Positions 5,784 through 13,289 of a DNA stretch of 14,523 bases are shown here, in pieces. Origin of the DNA: Deltaproteobacteria bacterium (lineage in GTDB: Bacteria; Desulfobacterota; GWC2-55-46); contig JACREV010000109.1 of assembly GCA_016218095.1 (NCBI GenBank), positions 1 to 14,523 on the forward strand. Reading direction: 5' to 3'. The notes beneath the pieces were generated by a model that saw nothing but the letters and a program-made list of their open reading frames with translations, was not told the DNA's origin and ran no database searches. Each line of letters begins with the position of its first letter. Within the stretch, counting starts at the first letter, position 1. Position numbers and translations under genes: made by a program.

Positions 5784-6326
5784 ATGCAGAAGAGATTGTC
5801 AGTCGCAATCGCATCCGTTCTGGTCCTGTCTTTAGCGGGCGCAGCTGTTGCCGCTGAAACCGACGGACCGGCCTACGCAGAGGAGATAATCTCGATGAGG
5901 AGCTCGCTCGCAAAGACGTTCGTCCTGCCCGGGGCCGAGGTCAACGAGGATACCTTCAAGAAGGTCTGCGGCGCGGTCGGCAAGAGGGTAAAGGAGATAA
6001 ACGAGAAGGGAGACGTGAAGATAAGGCACGCGGCTGTAAAATACCGGAACCCCGTGAACGCCGCCACACCAGAGGAGGCGGCCATAATAGAAAGGTTCGC
6101 GAAGGAGCCGGAACTTAAGGAGGTCTCGGGCGCGTTCGAGAAGGACGGCAAGAGGTTCAGCAGATATACAAGGCCTATCTATGTCGAGTCCGCGTGCCTC
6201 GCCTGCCACGGAGGGGCGGACGCAAGTCCCGCGTTCATAAAGGCCAAGTACCCTGATGACAAGGCGTACGGCTTCAAGACCGGGGACCTCCGCGGGATAA
6301 TCTCGGTAATAACGCCTTTGGAATGA
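5784..6326 (+). CDS. Periplasmic DUF3365 (Tll0287-like) haem-binding protein
   Basis: The 180-residue product starts with a signal peptide (MQKRLSVAIASVLVLSLAGA, cleavage probably after AVA at 23). The mature part matches DUF3365: ISMRSSLAKTF near 32-42, KYRNPVNAATPEE in the middle, and a single haem c motif, CLACHGG, at 138-144, followed by YPDDKAYGFKTGDLRGIISV. The family has a PAS-like fold and is thought to act in redox sensing or electron transfer; the exact role here is unknown. The ATG at 5784 is chosen over one 60 bases upstream because AAAGGAGG stands four bases before it and the signal peptide then begins at residue 1. A cytochrome c'-like gene follows in the same direction. Confidence 0.85.
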   Translation: MQKRLSVAIASVLVLSLAGAAVAAETDGPAYAEEIISMRSSLAKTFVLPGAEVNEDTFKKVCGAVGKRVKEINEKGDVKIRHAAVKYRNPVNAATPEEAAIIERFAKEPELKEVSGAFEKDGKRFSRYTRPIYVESACLACHGGADASPAFIKAKYPDDKAYGFKTGDLRGIISVITPLE

Positions 6327-6365
6327 ACCATACCGCTGGCTCAGGTATCTCCTTTAACTTCCCCT

Positions 6366-6388
6366 CCCTCCCCCATCAAGGGGGAGGG
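6366..6388. repeat. Single G/C-rich hairpin unit of the repeat family
   Basis: CCCTCCCCC (6366-6374) and GGGGGAGGG (6380-6388) form a perfect 9-bp stem with a 5-base loop. Flanking CCCCTCC on the left corresponds to the outer part of the half-units at 7090 and 10208. It lies in the 152-bp gap between two haem-protein genes. Confidence 0.6.
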
Positions 6389-6465
6389 GTTAAAAGCAAT
6401 ATTTTTGATTACCGGCAATTGTCATACAAGCGACCGGCGGTTTTTGGGAGCATGGATAAAAACAC

Positions 6466-6472
6466 AGGGAGG
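6466..6472 (+). promoter_or_regulatory. Ribosome binding site that sets a GTG start
   Basis: AGGGAGG ends six bases before GTG at 6479. The open frame extends upstream to 6323 and contains an ATG at 6452, but neither has such a site, and the GTG places the signal peptide at the exact N-terminus. Confidence 0.7.
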
Positions 6473-6478
6473 TCTTTT

Positions 6479-6955
6479 GTGAAGAGGATATTGGTTGCGG
6501 CCTTTGCTATAGGCATGCTCGCCTCAGGCGCGTCATTCGCCGAGGACGACCATTCGAAGATGCACGAGATGATGATGAAGCAGGGCGGAGGTCAGCCCGA
6601 CGACAGGATAGAGTTGAAGCTCCCGGCGACGATGAAAGCGATGCAGAAGAACATGATGCGGATGCACCTCGACACGGTGAGCGAGATTACCGCGGCGCTC
6701 GCGGCGAACGACCTGCAAAAGGCCGCCGCCATATCCAAGGACAAGCTCGGCTGGTCGCCGGCCGAGGAGCAGAGGTGCACAAAGGTGAGCGAGATGACAG
6801 GGGAGAAGGACTTTGTGTCATTAGGCAAGGCCGTGCACATGAAGGCCGACGAGCTCTCCGAGGCGGCAAAGGCCGGCAACAGAGATAAGGCTCTTGAGCA
6901 CCTCGCCTCGCTCATCAAGAACTGCAACTCCTGCCACGCGAAGTTCAGGCACTAA
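6479..6955 (+). CDS. Cytochrome c'-like exported monohaem protein
   Basis: From the GTG at 6479 the product has 158 residues. It starts with a signal peptide (MKRILVAAFAIGMLASGASFA, cleavage after 21). The mature protein is all-helical, with MKAMQKNMMRMHL in the first helix and a haem c motif, CNSCH, at 149-153, five residues from the C-terminus. A C-terminal CXXCH on a four-helix bundle is the mark of class II cytochromes c (c' and c-556). The N-terminal HSKMHEMMMKQGGG stretch is His- and Met-rich and could hold a metal or an axial ligand. The pairing with the DUF3365 gene suggests periplasmic electron transfer or sensing. A strong terminator follows 17 bases after the stop. Confidence 0.8.
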   Translation: MKRILVAAFAIGMLASGASFAEDDHSKMHEMMMKQGGGQPDDRIELKLPATMKAMQKNMMRMHLDTVSEITAALAANDLQKAAAISKDKLGWSPAEEQRCTKVSEMTGEKDFVSLGKAVHMKADELSEAAKAGNRDKALEHLASLIKNCNSCHAKFRH

Positions 6956-6972
6956 TCTGTTCTTTAAAATTT

Positions 6973-7011
6973 AACAGGGGTGCCCCTCCAAAGGAGGGGC
7001 ACCCCTGTTTT
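6973..7011 (+). terminator. Strong intrinsic terminator after the cytochrome gene
   Basis: CAGGGGTGCCCCTCC and its perfect complement form a 15-bp stem (6975-7007) with an AAA loop, extended by A-T pairs and followed by TTTT. The opposite strand also ends in A/T-rich sequence, so it could stop transcription arriving from uvrA. The rest of 6956-7286 holds only the hairpin-pair repeat at 7090-7175; I see no gene. Confidence 0.85.
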
Positions 7012-7089
7012 GCCTTCCCTATGGCGCGGTTTTCCAAGCCGCTCCTATCTTGCGAGTGCTCATTTTACGATGGGTGGCGACTGTCCGTT

Positions 7090-7175
7090 CTCCCCTCCTT
7101 ACCAAGGAGGGGCCGGGGGAGGTCGTCCCTGCGTTCAAATCACCCCTCCCTACCTCCCCTTGTTAAGGGGAGGAG
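7090..7175. repeat. 86-bp inverted hairpin-pair repeat, copy 1
   Basis: Two hairpins, CCCCTCCTT/AAGGAGGGG (7092-7112) and CCTCCCCTT/AAGGGGAGG (7153-7173), face each other around a spacer with GGGGAGGT and ACCTCCCC, which can pair with each other. The arrangement is two inverted copies of a unit of about 36 bp, like a bacterial interspersed mosaic element. A second copy of equal length lies at 10208-10293. Confidence 0.7.
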
Positions 7176-7286
7176 ATTTTCTATCTGCGCAAAAAGGCTT
7201 CAGGCAGAAGATTCGAACAGCCCATACAAGCGTATATCGGGTCACGAAACAAAGGGTTCAGGTTGCAAGCCTGCACCCGCAATCTC

Positions 7287-10136
7287 TCACTTCACCACCA
7301 CCCTCGGCGGCTTCTTCTTTAAAACCTCCTTCAAAAACTCCCCGGTGTACGACCCCTTTGTCGCGGCGACCTCCTCGGGCGGGCCATAGGCGATGATCCT
7401 GCCCCCGGCGTCCCCGCCCTCGGGGCCGAGGTCGATGATGTGGTCGGCGGATTTTATCACGTCGAGGTTGTGCTCGATTATGACTATCGTGTTCCCGGCG
7501 TCCCGTAACGACATGAGCACGTCGAGGAGCTTCTGGATGTCGGCGAAGTGGAGGCCGGTAGTCGGCTCGTCGAGTATATAGATGGTCCTCCCCGTCGCGC
7601 GCTTGGATAACTCCCTTGAGAGCTTTATCCTCTGCGCCTCGCCGCCGGATAGCGTCGTCGACGGCTGGCCTATCCTGATATAGCCGAGCCCGACGTCGTT
7701 AAGGGTCCTTAGCTTATCCTTTATCTGCGGGATGTGCTCGAAGAATTGGAGCGCCTCGGAGACTGATAGGTTCAGGCACTCGGAGATGTTCTTGCCCTTG
7801 TAGCGGACTTCCAGCGTGTCCCTGTTGTAACGCTCGCCCCTGCACGCGTCGCACGTCACGTAGACGTCCGGGAGGAAGTGCATCTCGACCTTAATGAGCC
7901 CGTCTCCTTTGCAGGACTCGCACCTGCCGCCTTTCACATTGAAGCTGAAGCGCCCTGGGCCGTAGCCCCGCACCTTCGCCTCGGGGAGCTCGCTGAAGAG
8001 CTCCCTGATGGGGGTAAAGAGCCCGGTGTAGGTAGCGGGGTTGGAGCGCGGCGTCCTGCCTATCGGAGACTGGTCGATGTCGATGACCTTGTCTATGAAC
8101 TCAAGGCCCGCGATCGATGATAAGTCGCCTGCCCTGATCTTGGAATCGTAGAGCCTCTTTGCGAGGTTCTTATATAATGTGTCGATTATGAGCGTCGATT
8201 TGCCGGAGCCGGATACGCCCGTCACGCACGTCATGAGCCCGACCGGTAACTTCACCGTGAGGTTCTTGAGGTTGTTCGCCTTTACGTCCTTCAGGACGAT
8301 GTATCTCCCGTCCGGCCCCTTCCTCTTCACCGGCACGGGTATCTCGAGCTCGCCTGAGAGGTACTTGCCGGTAAGGGACGCCCTGCTCTTGATGATCTCC
8401 GCGTAAGTCCCCTTTGCGACTATCTCGCCCCCGTGGACGCCCGCGCCGGGGCCCATGTCGATGATGTAGTCTGCCTCCATCATCGTCTCCTCGTCGTGCT
8501 CGACGACGAGGACGGTGTTGCCCATGTCGCGTAGCCTCCGGAGGGCGGACAATAGCCGACGGTTGTCCCTCTGGTGGAGGCCGATGGAGGGCTCGTCGAG
8601 TATGTAGAGGACGCCGACGAGGGACGAGCCTATCTGGGTCGCGAGCCTTATCCTCTGCCCCTCGCCGCCCGACAGGGTCGAGGCCGCCCGCTCAAGCGCG
8701 ATGTAGTCGAGGCCGACATTGGTGAGGAAGTTGAGCCTCTCGCCGACCTCTTTCAATATCCTCCGCGCTATCTCCTGCTTCGAAGGCGTGAGTTTCAACG
8801 CCTTGAAGAACGAGAGCGCGTCCTTGATGGACAACCTAACGATATCGCTTATGGATTTCCCGTCGACCTTTATGAAGAGCGCCTCCTTCTTAAGACGCGC
8901 CCCCTCGCATGCCGGGCACGGCTGGGAGTTCATGTACTTTTCGAGGTCTTCCCTCACATCGTCGGAATCGGTCTCGCGGTAGCGCCTCTCCAGGTTCTGC
9001 AATACGCCCTCGAATACCTGCGTGTAGGTATAGCGCGATTTGTCGCTCTGATAAAGAAACTCGATCTCCTCCTCGCCGGAGCCGTTTAGTATTATGTCGC
9101 GCACCCTCTCCGGCAGTTTCTTGAAGGGCGTGTTGATCGAGAACCCGTAATGGCGCGACAAGGCCTCTAACATCGATAAATACCAGAACGACGCCTGCTT
9201 GCCGGTCGACTTTGCCCAGGGCGCTATCGCGCCCTCTTTAAGCGAGAGGTTGTCGTCAGGGATGACGATCCCGGCGTCGAAATAGAATTTTTCGCCGAGC
9301 CCCTTGCACTCCGTACACGCGCCGTAGGGGGAGTTGAAGGAGAAAGTCGTGGGGTTTATCTCCGGGTAGCTTATGCCGCAGGTCACGCACGAGAGCTTTT
9401 CGTTAAAGAGGAGCTCCTTCGCGCCGTTGACCTCGACCTTAACGAGCCCTTCGGCGAGGCGCGCGGCGACCTCCAAAGAGTCCGTAAGCCGCCTTAAAAT
9501 CCCTTCCTTTATGATGAGCCTGTCTATTACGACGTCGATCGAGTGCTTTTTCCTCTTATCGAGCGAGGCGACTTCGGTCAGGTCGAGCATCTCTCCGTCT
9601 ATCTTGACCTTTGTATAGCCGTCCTTCCTCAAGCCGTCGAGCTCTTTCCTGTACTCGCCCTTTCTCCCCCGGACTATCGGGGAGAGGAGGACTATCTTCG
9701 AGCCCTGCTGTAGCTCCATTACCCTGTCGGCCATCTGCTGGATGGTCTGGGAGGTGATGAGCTTTCCGCAGTTGTAGCAGTGAGGGTCTCCGACGCGGGC
9801 AAAGAGGAGCCTCAGGTAATCGTATATCTCCGTCACCGTGCCTACGGTGGAACGGGGGTTTTTGGATGTAGTCTTCTGTTCGATGGAGATGGCGGGGGAG
9901 AGGCCTTCAATGGAGTCCACGTCGGGCTTGTCCATCTGTTCGAGGAACTGGCGGGCGTAGGCCGATAGGCTCTCGACGTATCTCCTCTGCCCCTCGGCGT
10001 ATATGGTGTCGAATGCGAGCGAGGATTTGCCTGAGCCCGAGACGCCCGTTATGACGACGAGCTTGTCCCGCGGAATTTCGAGGTCGATCGACTTGAGGTT
10101 ATGGACCCTCGCGCCTTTTATGGTTATCTTTTCCAT
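7287..10136 (-). CDS. uvrA: Excinuclease ABC subunit A
   Basis: UvrA is the damage-recognition ATPase of nucleotide excision repair. It forms a dimer that loads UvrB onto lesions. The 949-residue product has two ABC modules. The first has Walker A GVSGSGKS (31-38), a zinc finger with CVTCG and CTECKG near 255-285, and signature LSGGEGQR near 490. The second has GVSGSGKST near 640, a zinc finger with CESCKG and CDACRG near 740-765, and LSGGEAQR near 830. Length and motifs are complete. The start is ATG 10136, giving the family N-terminus MEKITIKGARVHNLK. The open frame runs 45 codons further upstream, but that stretch translates a repeat element. No Shine-Dalgarno sequence is visible. It is the last gene of the mfd-to-uvrA string. 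Confidence 0.97.
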   Translation of the reverse strand: MEKITIKGARVHNLKSIDLEIPRDKLVVITGVSGSGKSSLAFDTIYAEGQRRYVESLSAYARQFLEQMDKPDVDSIEGLSPAISIEQKTTSKNPRSTVGTVTEIYDYLRLLFARVGDPHCYNCGKLITSQTIQQMADRVMELQQGSKIVLLSPIVRGRKGEYRKELDGLRKDGYTKVKIDGEMLDLTEVASLDKRKKHSIDVVIDRLIIKEGILRRLTDSLEVAARLAEGLVKVEVNGAKELLFNEKLSCVTCGISYPEINPTTFSFNSPYGACTECKGLGEKFYFDAGIVIPDDNLSLKEGAIAPWAKSTGKQASFWYLSMLEALSRHYGFSINTPFKKLPERVRDIILNGSGEEEIEFLYQSDKSRYTYTQVFEGVLQNLERRYRETDSDDVREDLEKYMNSQPCPACEGARLKKEALFIKVDGKSISDIVRLSIKDALSFFKALKLTPSKQEIARRILKEVGERLNFLTNVGLDYIALERAASTLSGGEGQRIRLATQIGSSLVGVLYILDEPSIGLHQRDNRRLLSALRRLRDMGNTVLVVEHDEETMMEADYIIDMGPGAGVHGGEIVAKGTYAEIIKSRASLTGKYLSGELEIPVPVKRKGPDGRYIVLKDVKANNLKNLTVKLPVGLMTCVTGVSGSGKSTLIIDTLYKNLAKRLYDSKIRAGDLSSIAGLEFIDKVIDIDQSPIGRTPRSNPATYTGLFTPIRELFSELPEAKVRGYGPGRFSFNVKGGRCESCKGDGLIKVEMHFLPDVYVTCDACRGERYNRDTLEVRYKGKNISECLNLSVSEALQFFEHIPQIKDKLRTLNDVGLGYIRIGQPSTTLSGGEAQRIKLSRELSKRATGRTIYILDEPTTGLHFADIQKLLDVLMSLRDAGNTIVIIEHNLDVIKSADHIIDLGPEGGDAGGRIIAYGPPEEVAATKGSYTGEFLKEVLKKKPPRVVVK

Positions 10137-10173
10137 TATATTCGGTGTGTTTAAGAACGGGCTCAAAACAGTA

Positions 10174-10193
10174 TCATTGCTCCTCGCAATGAC
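10174..10193 (-). repeat. CATTGCGAGGAGCAATG hairpin upstream of uvrA
   Basis: CATTGC and GCAATG enclose GAGGA. The minus-strand string GTCATTGCGAGGAGC equals the start of a dispersed repeat seen in many unrelated bacterial genomes, here in a short form. It lies 38 bases before the uvrA ATG, between that start and the hairpin-pair repeat. Confidence 0.4.
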
Positions 10194-10207
10194 AAAAAAG
10201 AATAAAT

Positions 10208-10293
10208 CTCCCCTCCTTGACAAGGAGGGGCCGGGGGAGGTCGCAATTTTCTTAAAACGACCCCTCCCCACCTCCCCTTATTAAGGGGAGGAG
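10208..10293. repeat. 86-bp inverted hairpin-pair repeat, copy 2
   Basis: The hairpins CCCCTCCTTG/CAAGGAGGGG (10210-10230) and CCTCCCCTT/AAGGGGAGG (10272-10292) flank GGGGAGGTCG and CGACCCCTCCCC, which form a third inner inverted repeat. Length and order match copy 1 at 7090-7175. It sits in the pdxA-uvrA gap, eight bases past the pdxA stop. Confidence 0.75.
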
Positions 10294-10300
10294 TATTAGA

Positions 10301-11260
10301 TTACTTCCTCTTGTTCGCCATATCCGCCGCAATCTCTATGGCGGATATGAGGCTCTCCGGTGAGGCGACGCCCTTCCACGCGATATCGTACGCGGTCCCG
10401 TGGTCTACCGATGTCCTTATTATCGGGAGGCCGAGTGTCGCGTTTATACCGTCCTCGAAGTGGAGGAGCTTTAATGGCCCCAGCCCCTGGTCGTGGTACA
10501 TGCAGACGACGCAGTCGAACTCCTTCTTTTTTACAGCCCTGTAAAAGACCGTATCCGGCGGGAGCGGCCCTATGGCGTTTATGCCTAATGCGCGCGCCTT
10601 CTTTATCGCCGGGACTATCGTCTTTTTCTCCTCATCCCCGAACATCCCGCCCTCCCCGGCGTGCGGGTTCAGCCCGGCTACGGCTATCCTCGGCTTCTTC
10701 AAGCCGAAGAACTTTTTGAAGGATGCGTCGGTTATCTTCAGGGTCTTAAGGACGGCCTGCCTTGTCACAAGCCTGGGCACGTCCCTGATGGATTCGTGGA
10801 TGGTCACGAGTATGACCTTTAAATCCACCCCGCCGAGCATCATCGCGAAGTCTTTTGTGTTTGTGAGGTGCGCGATGAACTCGGTGTGTCCGGGAAATCC
10901 GAACCCCACCTTCTTCGCCGCCTCCTTGCTAATGGGGGCGGTGACTATAGCGTCCGCGCCCCAGTTCGAGGCCATCCGAACCGCCCCTTCTATATATGAT
11001 ATCATGGCCAGCCCCGAATCCCTTGTAGGTTTCCCGGGCTTCAAAGTCTTGAGGTCCAGGGCAGAGACGTTTATGACCTCGTCCTCTGACAGGGTTTTTA
11101 GGCCGAGCTTGCCTGCTATGTGGTTCAATACCCCCGCGTCCCCGAAGACGACGGGGCTCGCGATCTTACGCACCCGTTTGTCGCTGAGCGCCTTCAATAT
11201 TATTTCCGGGCCGACCCCTACGGGGTCGCCCATGGTTATGGCGATAATAGGTTTTTTCAT
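10301..11260 (-). CDS. pdxA: 4-hydroxythreonine-4-phosphate dehydrogenase
   Basis: PdxA oxidises 4-phosphohydroxy-L-threonine with NAD(P)+; the unstable product loses CO2 and feeds the PdxJ step of pyridoxal 5'-phosphate synthesis. The 319-residue cytosolic protein has the family opening AITMGDPVGVGPEI (7-20), TAPISKEA (107-114) and PGHTEF (123-128). The metal-binding histidines appear as H155 (TIHES), H200 (GLNPHAGE) and H256 (MYHDQG). RTSVDHGTAYDIA (282-294) is near the C-terminus. The start is ATG 11260. An in-frame upstream start at 11302 would translate through a terminator hairpin and is unlikely. A surA-pdxA order is also known from E. coli. Here 102 bases and a terminator-like hairpin separate pdxA from the SurA-like gene. 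Confidence 0.96.
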   Translation of the reverse strand: MKKPIIAITMGDPVGVGPEIILKALSDKRVRKIASPVVFGDAGVLNHIAGKLGLKTLSEDEVINVSALDLKTLKPGKPTRDSGLAMISYIEGAVRMASNWGADAIVTAPISKEAAKKVGFGFPGHTEFIAHLTNTKDFAMMLGGVDLKVILVTIHESIRDVPRLVTRQAVLKTLKITDASFKKFFGLKKPRIAVAGLNPHAGEGGMFGDEEKKTIVPAIKKARALGINAIGPLPPDTVFYRAVKKKEFDCVVCMYHDQGLGPLKLLHFEDGINATLGLPIIRTSVDHGTAYDIAWKGVASPESLISAIEIAADMANKRK

Positions 11261-11289
11261 GGTGTTTTTCCCTGCCCTTAAATAAAAGC

Positions 11290-11323
11290 CCCCTCGCGCC
11301 ACTGAGGCGTAAGGGGTTTTTTT
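11290..11323. terminator. Bidirectional terminator hairpin between the SurA-like gene and pdxA
   Basis: CCCCTCGCGCC (11290-11300) pairs with GGCGTAAGGGG (11306-11316) around a 5-base loop, with one mismatch and one G-T pair. The plus strand continues with seven T. The minus strand, which carries the genes, continues with CTTTTATTT. It could end or attenuate transcription before pdxA. Confidence 0.6.
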
Positions 11324-11362
11324 CCGGAGTCCGTCAATTTTTACAGAAACAGTCTCTACCGG

Positions 11363-12319
11363 CTATAGCCTAATTTCAATATGAGCGTATTTTTTTACCT
11401 CTTCCAGCCAGAAGTCGAACCGCTCGTCCATCGTCTTTTTGAAGAGCTTGTCCTGTATCCGGCCCCTTACATCTTCGAGCGGCAGGGTGCCCGCGGGCCT
11501 CATCTCCACGAGCTCGATGAAGTACGCGCCCTCCTGGCCGACTATCGGCCCGGCTATGCCGCCGGCCTTTAATTTCGAAGCGGCCTCCGCGACGGGCTTA
11601 TCCAGCTCGCCTGCCTTCATCCACCCCATCTCCCCGCCTTCAGCCGCGCCGAAGCCTTCGGAGTATTCCTTCGCGAGGGCACCGAACGGCTCGCCTTTCT
11701 TTATCCCGTCCTCCACGGCCTTGAGCCTCAATTTGTAAACGTCCTTCTCCGCCGAAGGTATGAATATCATGTTCAGCCTGTAGGAGGGCGGCGAGATGAA
11801 CTCGTTCTGGTGCTGGCGCCAGTACGCCTCGATGTCCTCGGGGAGCACCATTATCTTCGAGCGTATCTCCTTGTTTATGAACTTCACCTGCCGTATCTGC
11901 TCCTTGAGTTGTTCCCTGTACTCCTTGTAAGTCAGGCCGCTCTGGGCGAGCGCGAGAAGGAGGCTCTCCTGCGTAAGGCCGTTCTGCCTCTTTACGTCCT
12001 CGACCGCGAGGTCTATCTCCCGCTCGCTTATGTCTATGCCTGCCCTGTCAGCGGCCTGCTTTACGAGCTTCTGCTCTATGAGCCCGTCGAGCATCTTCGA
12101 TCGGAGCTCCTCTGACTTTTTACCGTCGTCCTTGTCGGCGAGACTCAGCTTTTCGGTAGCCATCGCGGCGGCGGCGTTCAATTCGGATAAGGTTATGATG
12201 CTGTCGTTTATTACCGCCACGACCCTGTCGACGACCTCGGCCTTCGCCGGCGCGCAAAACAAAGTCACGAAGAGGAGCGGCGCGAGCGCGATTTTAACGG
12301 TACGAAGGACCCCCCTCAA
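11363..12319 (-). CDS. SurA-like periplasmic peptidyl-prolyl isomerase/chaperone
   Basis: The 318-residue product has a signal peptide (hydrophobic 8-22, cleavage after AKA at 27). It then has the SurA N-terminal signature VVDRVVAVINDSIITLSEL (29-47), a helical chaperone region with MLDGLIEQKLV near 76-86, and one parvulin rotamase domain at about 179-272 (GEMGWMKAGEL). E. coli SurA has two parvulin domains, so this is a shorter single-domain form. It probably escorts outer membrane proteins. The start is placed at TTG 12319: GGAGGA lies six bases upstream, its TTG overlaps the previous gene's TGA as TTGA, and the signal peptide begins at once. An ATG at 12373 would add 18 charged residues and overlap the previous gene by 58 bases. 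Confidence 0.85.
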   Translation of the reverse strand: MRGVLRTVKIALAPLLFVTLFCAPAKAEVVDRVVAVINDSIITLSELNAAAAMATEKLSLADKDDGKKSEELRSKMLDGLIEQKLVKQAADRAGIDISEREIDLAVEDVKRQNGLTQESLLLALAQSGLTYKEYREQLKEQIRQVKFINKEIRSKIMVLPEDIEAYWRQHQNEFISPPSYRLNMIFIPSAEKDVYKLRLKAVEDGIKKGEPFGALAKEYSEGFGAAEGGEMGWMKAGELDKPVAEAASKLKAGGIAGPIVGQEGAYFIELVEMRPAGTLPLEDVRGRIQDKLFKKTMDERFDFWLEEVKKYAHIEIRL

Positions 12320-13242
12320 AGGAGCTCCTCCCTTATCTCTATCTTTGATATCTTTTTCTGTTCCCTTATCCATTCCGAAAACACCCTGTCGGCCTCGTCG
12401 GCCCTTATGCGTTCGATTATCCTCTTTTTTAAGGAGGGGAAGTCCTCTTTGATCGCCTTCCTCTTTTCCTCGACAAGGAAGATGTGGTAGCCGTAGTCGG
12501 TCTTCACGACCTGGCTTATCTCGCCGGGCTTGAGTCTAAAGACCACCGCCTCGAACTCTTTGGGCATTTCTCCCTTCGCGAAGAACCCGAGATCGCCGCC
12601 GCCCTTGTTCTCGGGGCCCAGCGAGACCTCCTCCGCGACGACGGCGAAGTTCGCGGTGTTGAGCCTCTTTCTTATCTTACTCGCCGCCTCGTACGAGCCT
12701 GCTACTATCATCCTGGCCCTCACCGTTTCGGGCCTGTAATAGTCCATTATATGGTCCTTGTAAAACCTGAGGGCGGCCTCGTCGGTGACCTTTGCGCCCG
12801 AGGTGACCCTCTCCATCATCTTCTGGATGAGGAGCTTCCTCCTTATCTCCTCTTTCCACTTGTCGATCGAGCCGTACCGCTCGCTTATAGCCTCTTTGAA
12901 AAGCTCATCGCCGTAATCTTTCCTCAAGACATCGGCCTCGGCGGAGAGCTCGGCCTCAGAGACCTTGAGCTTGAGCCTCCGGGCCTCGTATAGGACGAGC
13001 TCCTCTTCGACGAGCTCGTTTACGAGGTCTTTCTTGAGTTCCGTTATCTCCTCGGGCGCGTAATGCCTGTCCGAGGGGATGAGCCTCTTGAGCGCGTCCC
13101 TGTACTGGGTGTAAGTGATAACGGAGCCGTTTACCTTGACGACGTACAAAGCATCGTTATCCGTTGAGGCCAGGCACCCGGCGAGGAGGAGCGCGAAGGC
13201 CCCGATGCTCAAGCCCCGCGCGATACGATCAATATATTTCAT
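12316..13242 (-). CDS. PpiC-type peptidyl-prolyl isomerase lipoprotein
   Basis: The 308-residue protein begins with a lipoprotein signal (GAFALLLAGC, lipobox cysteine C23), so it should be anchored to a membrane facing the periplasm. Residues 30-160 form a SurA/PpiC-type helical chaperone domain (VVKVNGSVITYTQY, then LVNELVEEELVLYEARR). Residues 173-262 are a parvulin domain with GGGDLGFFAKGEMPKEFEAV and TDYGYHIFLV. It probably assists folding of exported proteins. ATG 13242 is preferred: GGAG lies eight bases before it and the lipobox then falls at the usual distance. A GTG at 13293 overlaps the mfd stop as GTGA and would add 17 residues (IYLTGLSGRCKCGDI). The gene overlaps the SurA-like gene by four bases. 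Confidence 0.88.
   Translation of the reverse strand: MKYIDRIARGLSIGAFALLLAGCLASTDNDALYVVKVNGSVITYTQYRDALKRLIPSDRHYAPEEITELKKDLVNELVEEELVLYEARRLKLKVSEAELSAEADVLRKDYGDELFKEAISERYGSIDKWKEEIRRKLLIQKMMERVTSGAKVTDEAALRFYKDHIMDYYRPETVRARMIVAGSYEAASKIRKRLNTANFAVVAEEVSLGPENKGGGDLGFFAKGEMPKEFEAVVFRLKPGEISQVVKTDYGYHIFLVEEKRKAIKEDFPSLKKRIIERIRADEADRVFSEWIREQKKISKIEIREELL
12326..12331 (-). promoter_or_regulatory. Ribosome binding site that sets a TTG start inside a TTGA overlap
   Basis: GGAGGA on the minus strand ends six bases before TTG at 12319-12317. That TTG shares its last two bases with the TGA stop (12318-12316) of the preceding lipoprotein gene, a layout typical of translational coupling. Confidence 0.6.
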
Positions 13243-13289
13243 CAATATATCTCCGCACTTGCAACGGCCGCTCAAGCCCGTTAAATATA

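Noticed and set aside
6323..6478. Upstream extension of the cytochrome c' frame
   Set aside because: It translates a repeat hairpin and would bury the signal peptide 50 residues inside the protein; GTG 6479 has a strong ribosome binding site.
7090..7175. Possible CRISPR array from repeated CCCCTCC blocks
   Set aside because: The blocks are paired inverted hairpins with no regular direct repeats or spacers, and no cas genes are present.
8574..9089. Plus-strand frames opposite uvrA, glyS, mfd and the PPIase genes
   Set aside because: All lie on the non-coding strand of well-supported genes and have no start signals or family features.
10137..10271. 45-codon N-terminal extension of uvrA
   Set aside because: It translates the hairpin-pair repeat and the CATTGCGAGG repeat; the normal UvrA N-terminus begins at 10136.
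11261..11302. 14-codon N-terminal extension of pdxA
   Set aside because: It reads through the terminator-like hairpin, and PdxA proteins begin at the MKKP-type start at 11260.
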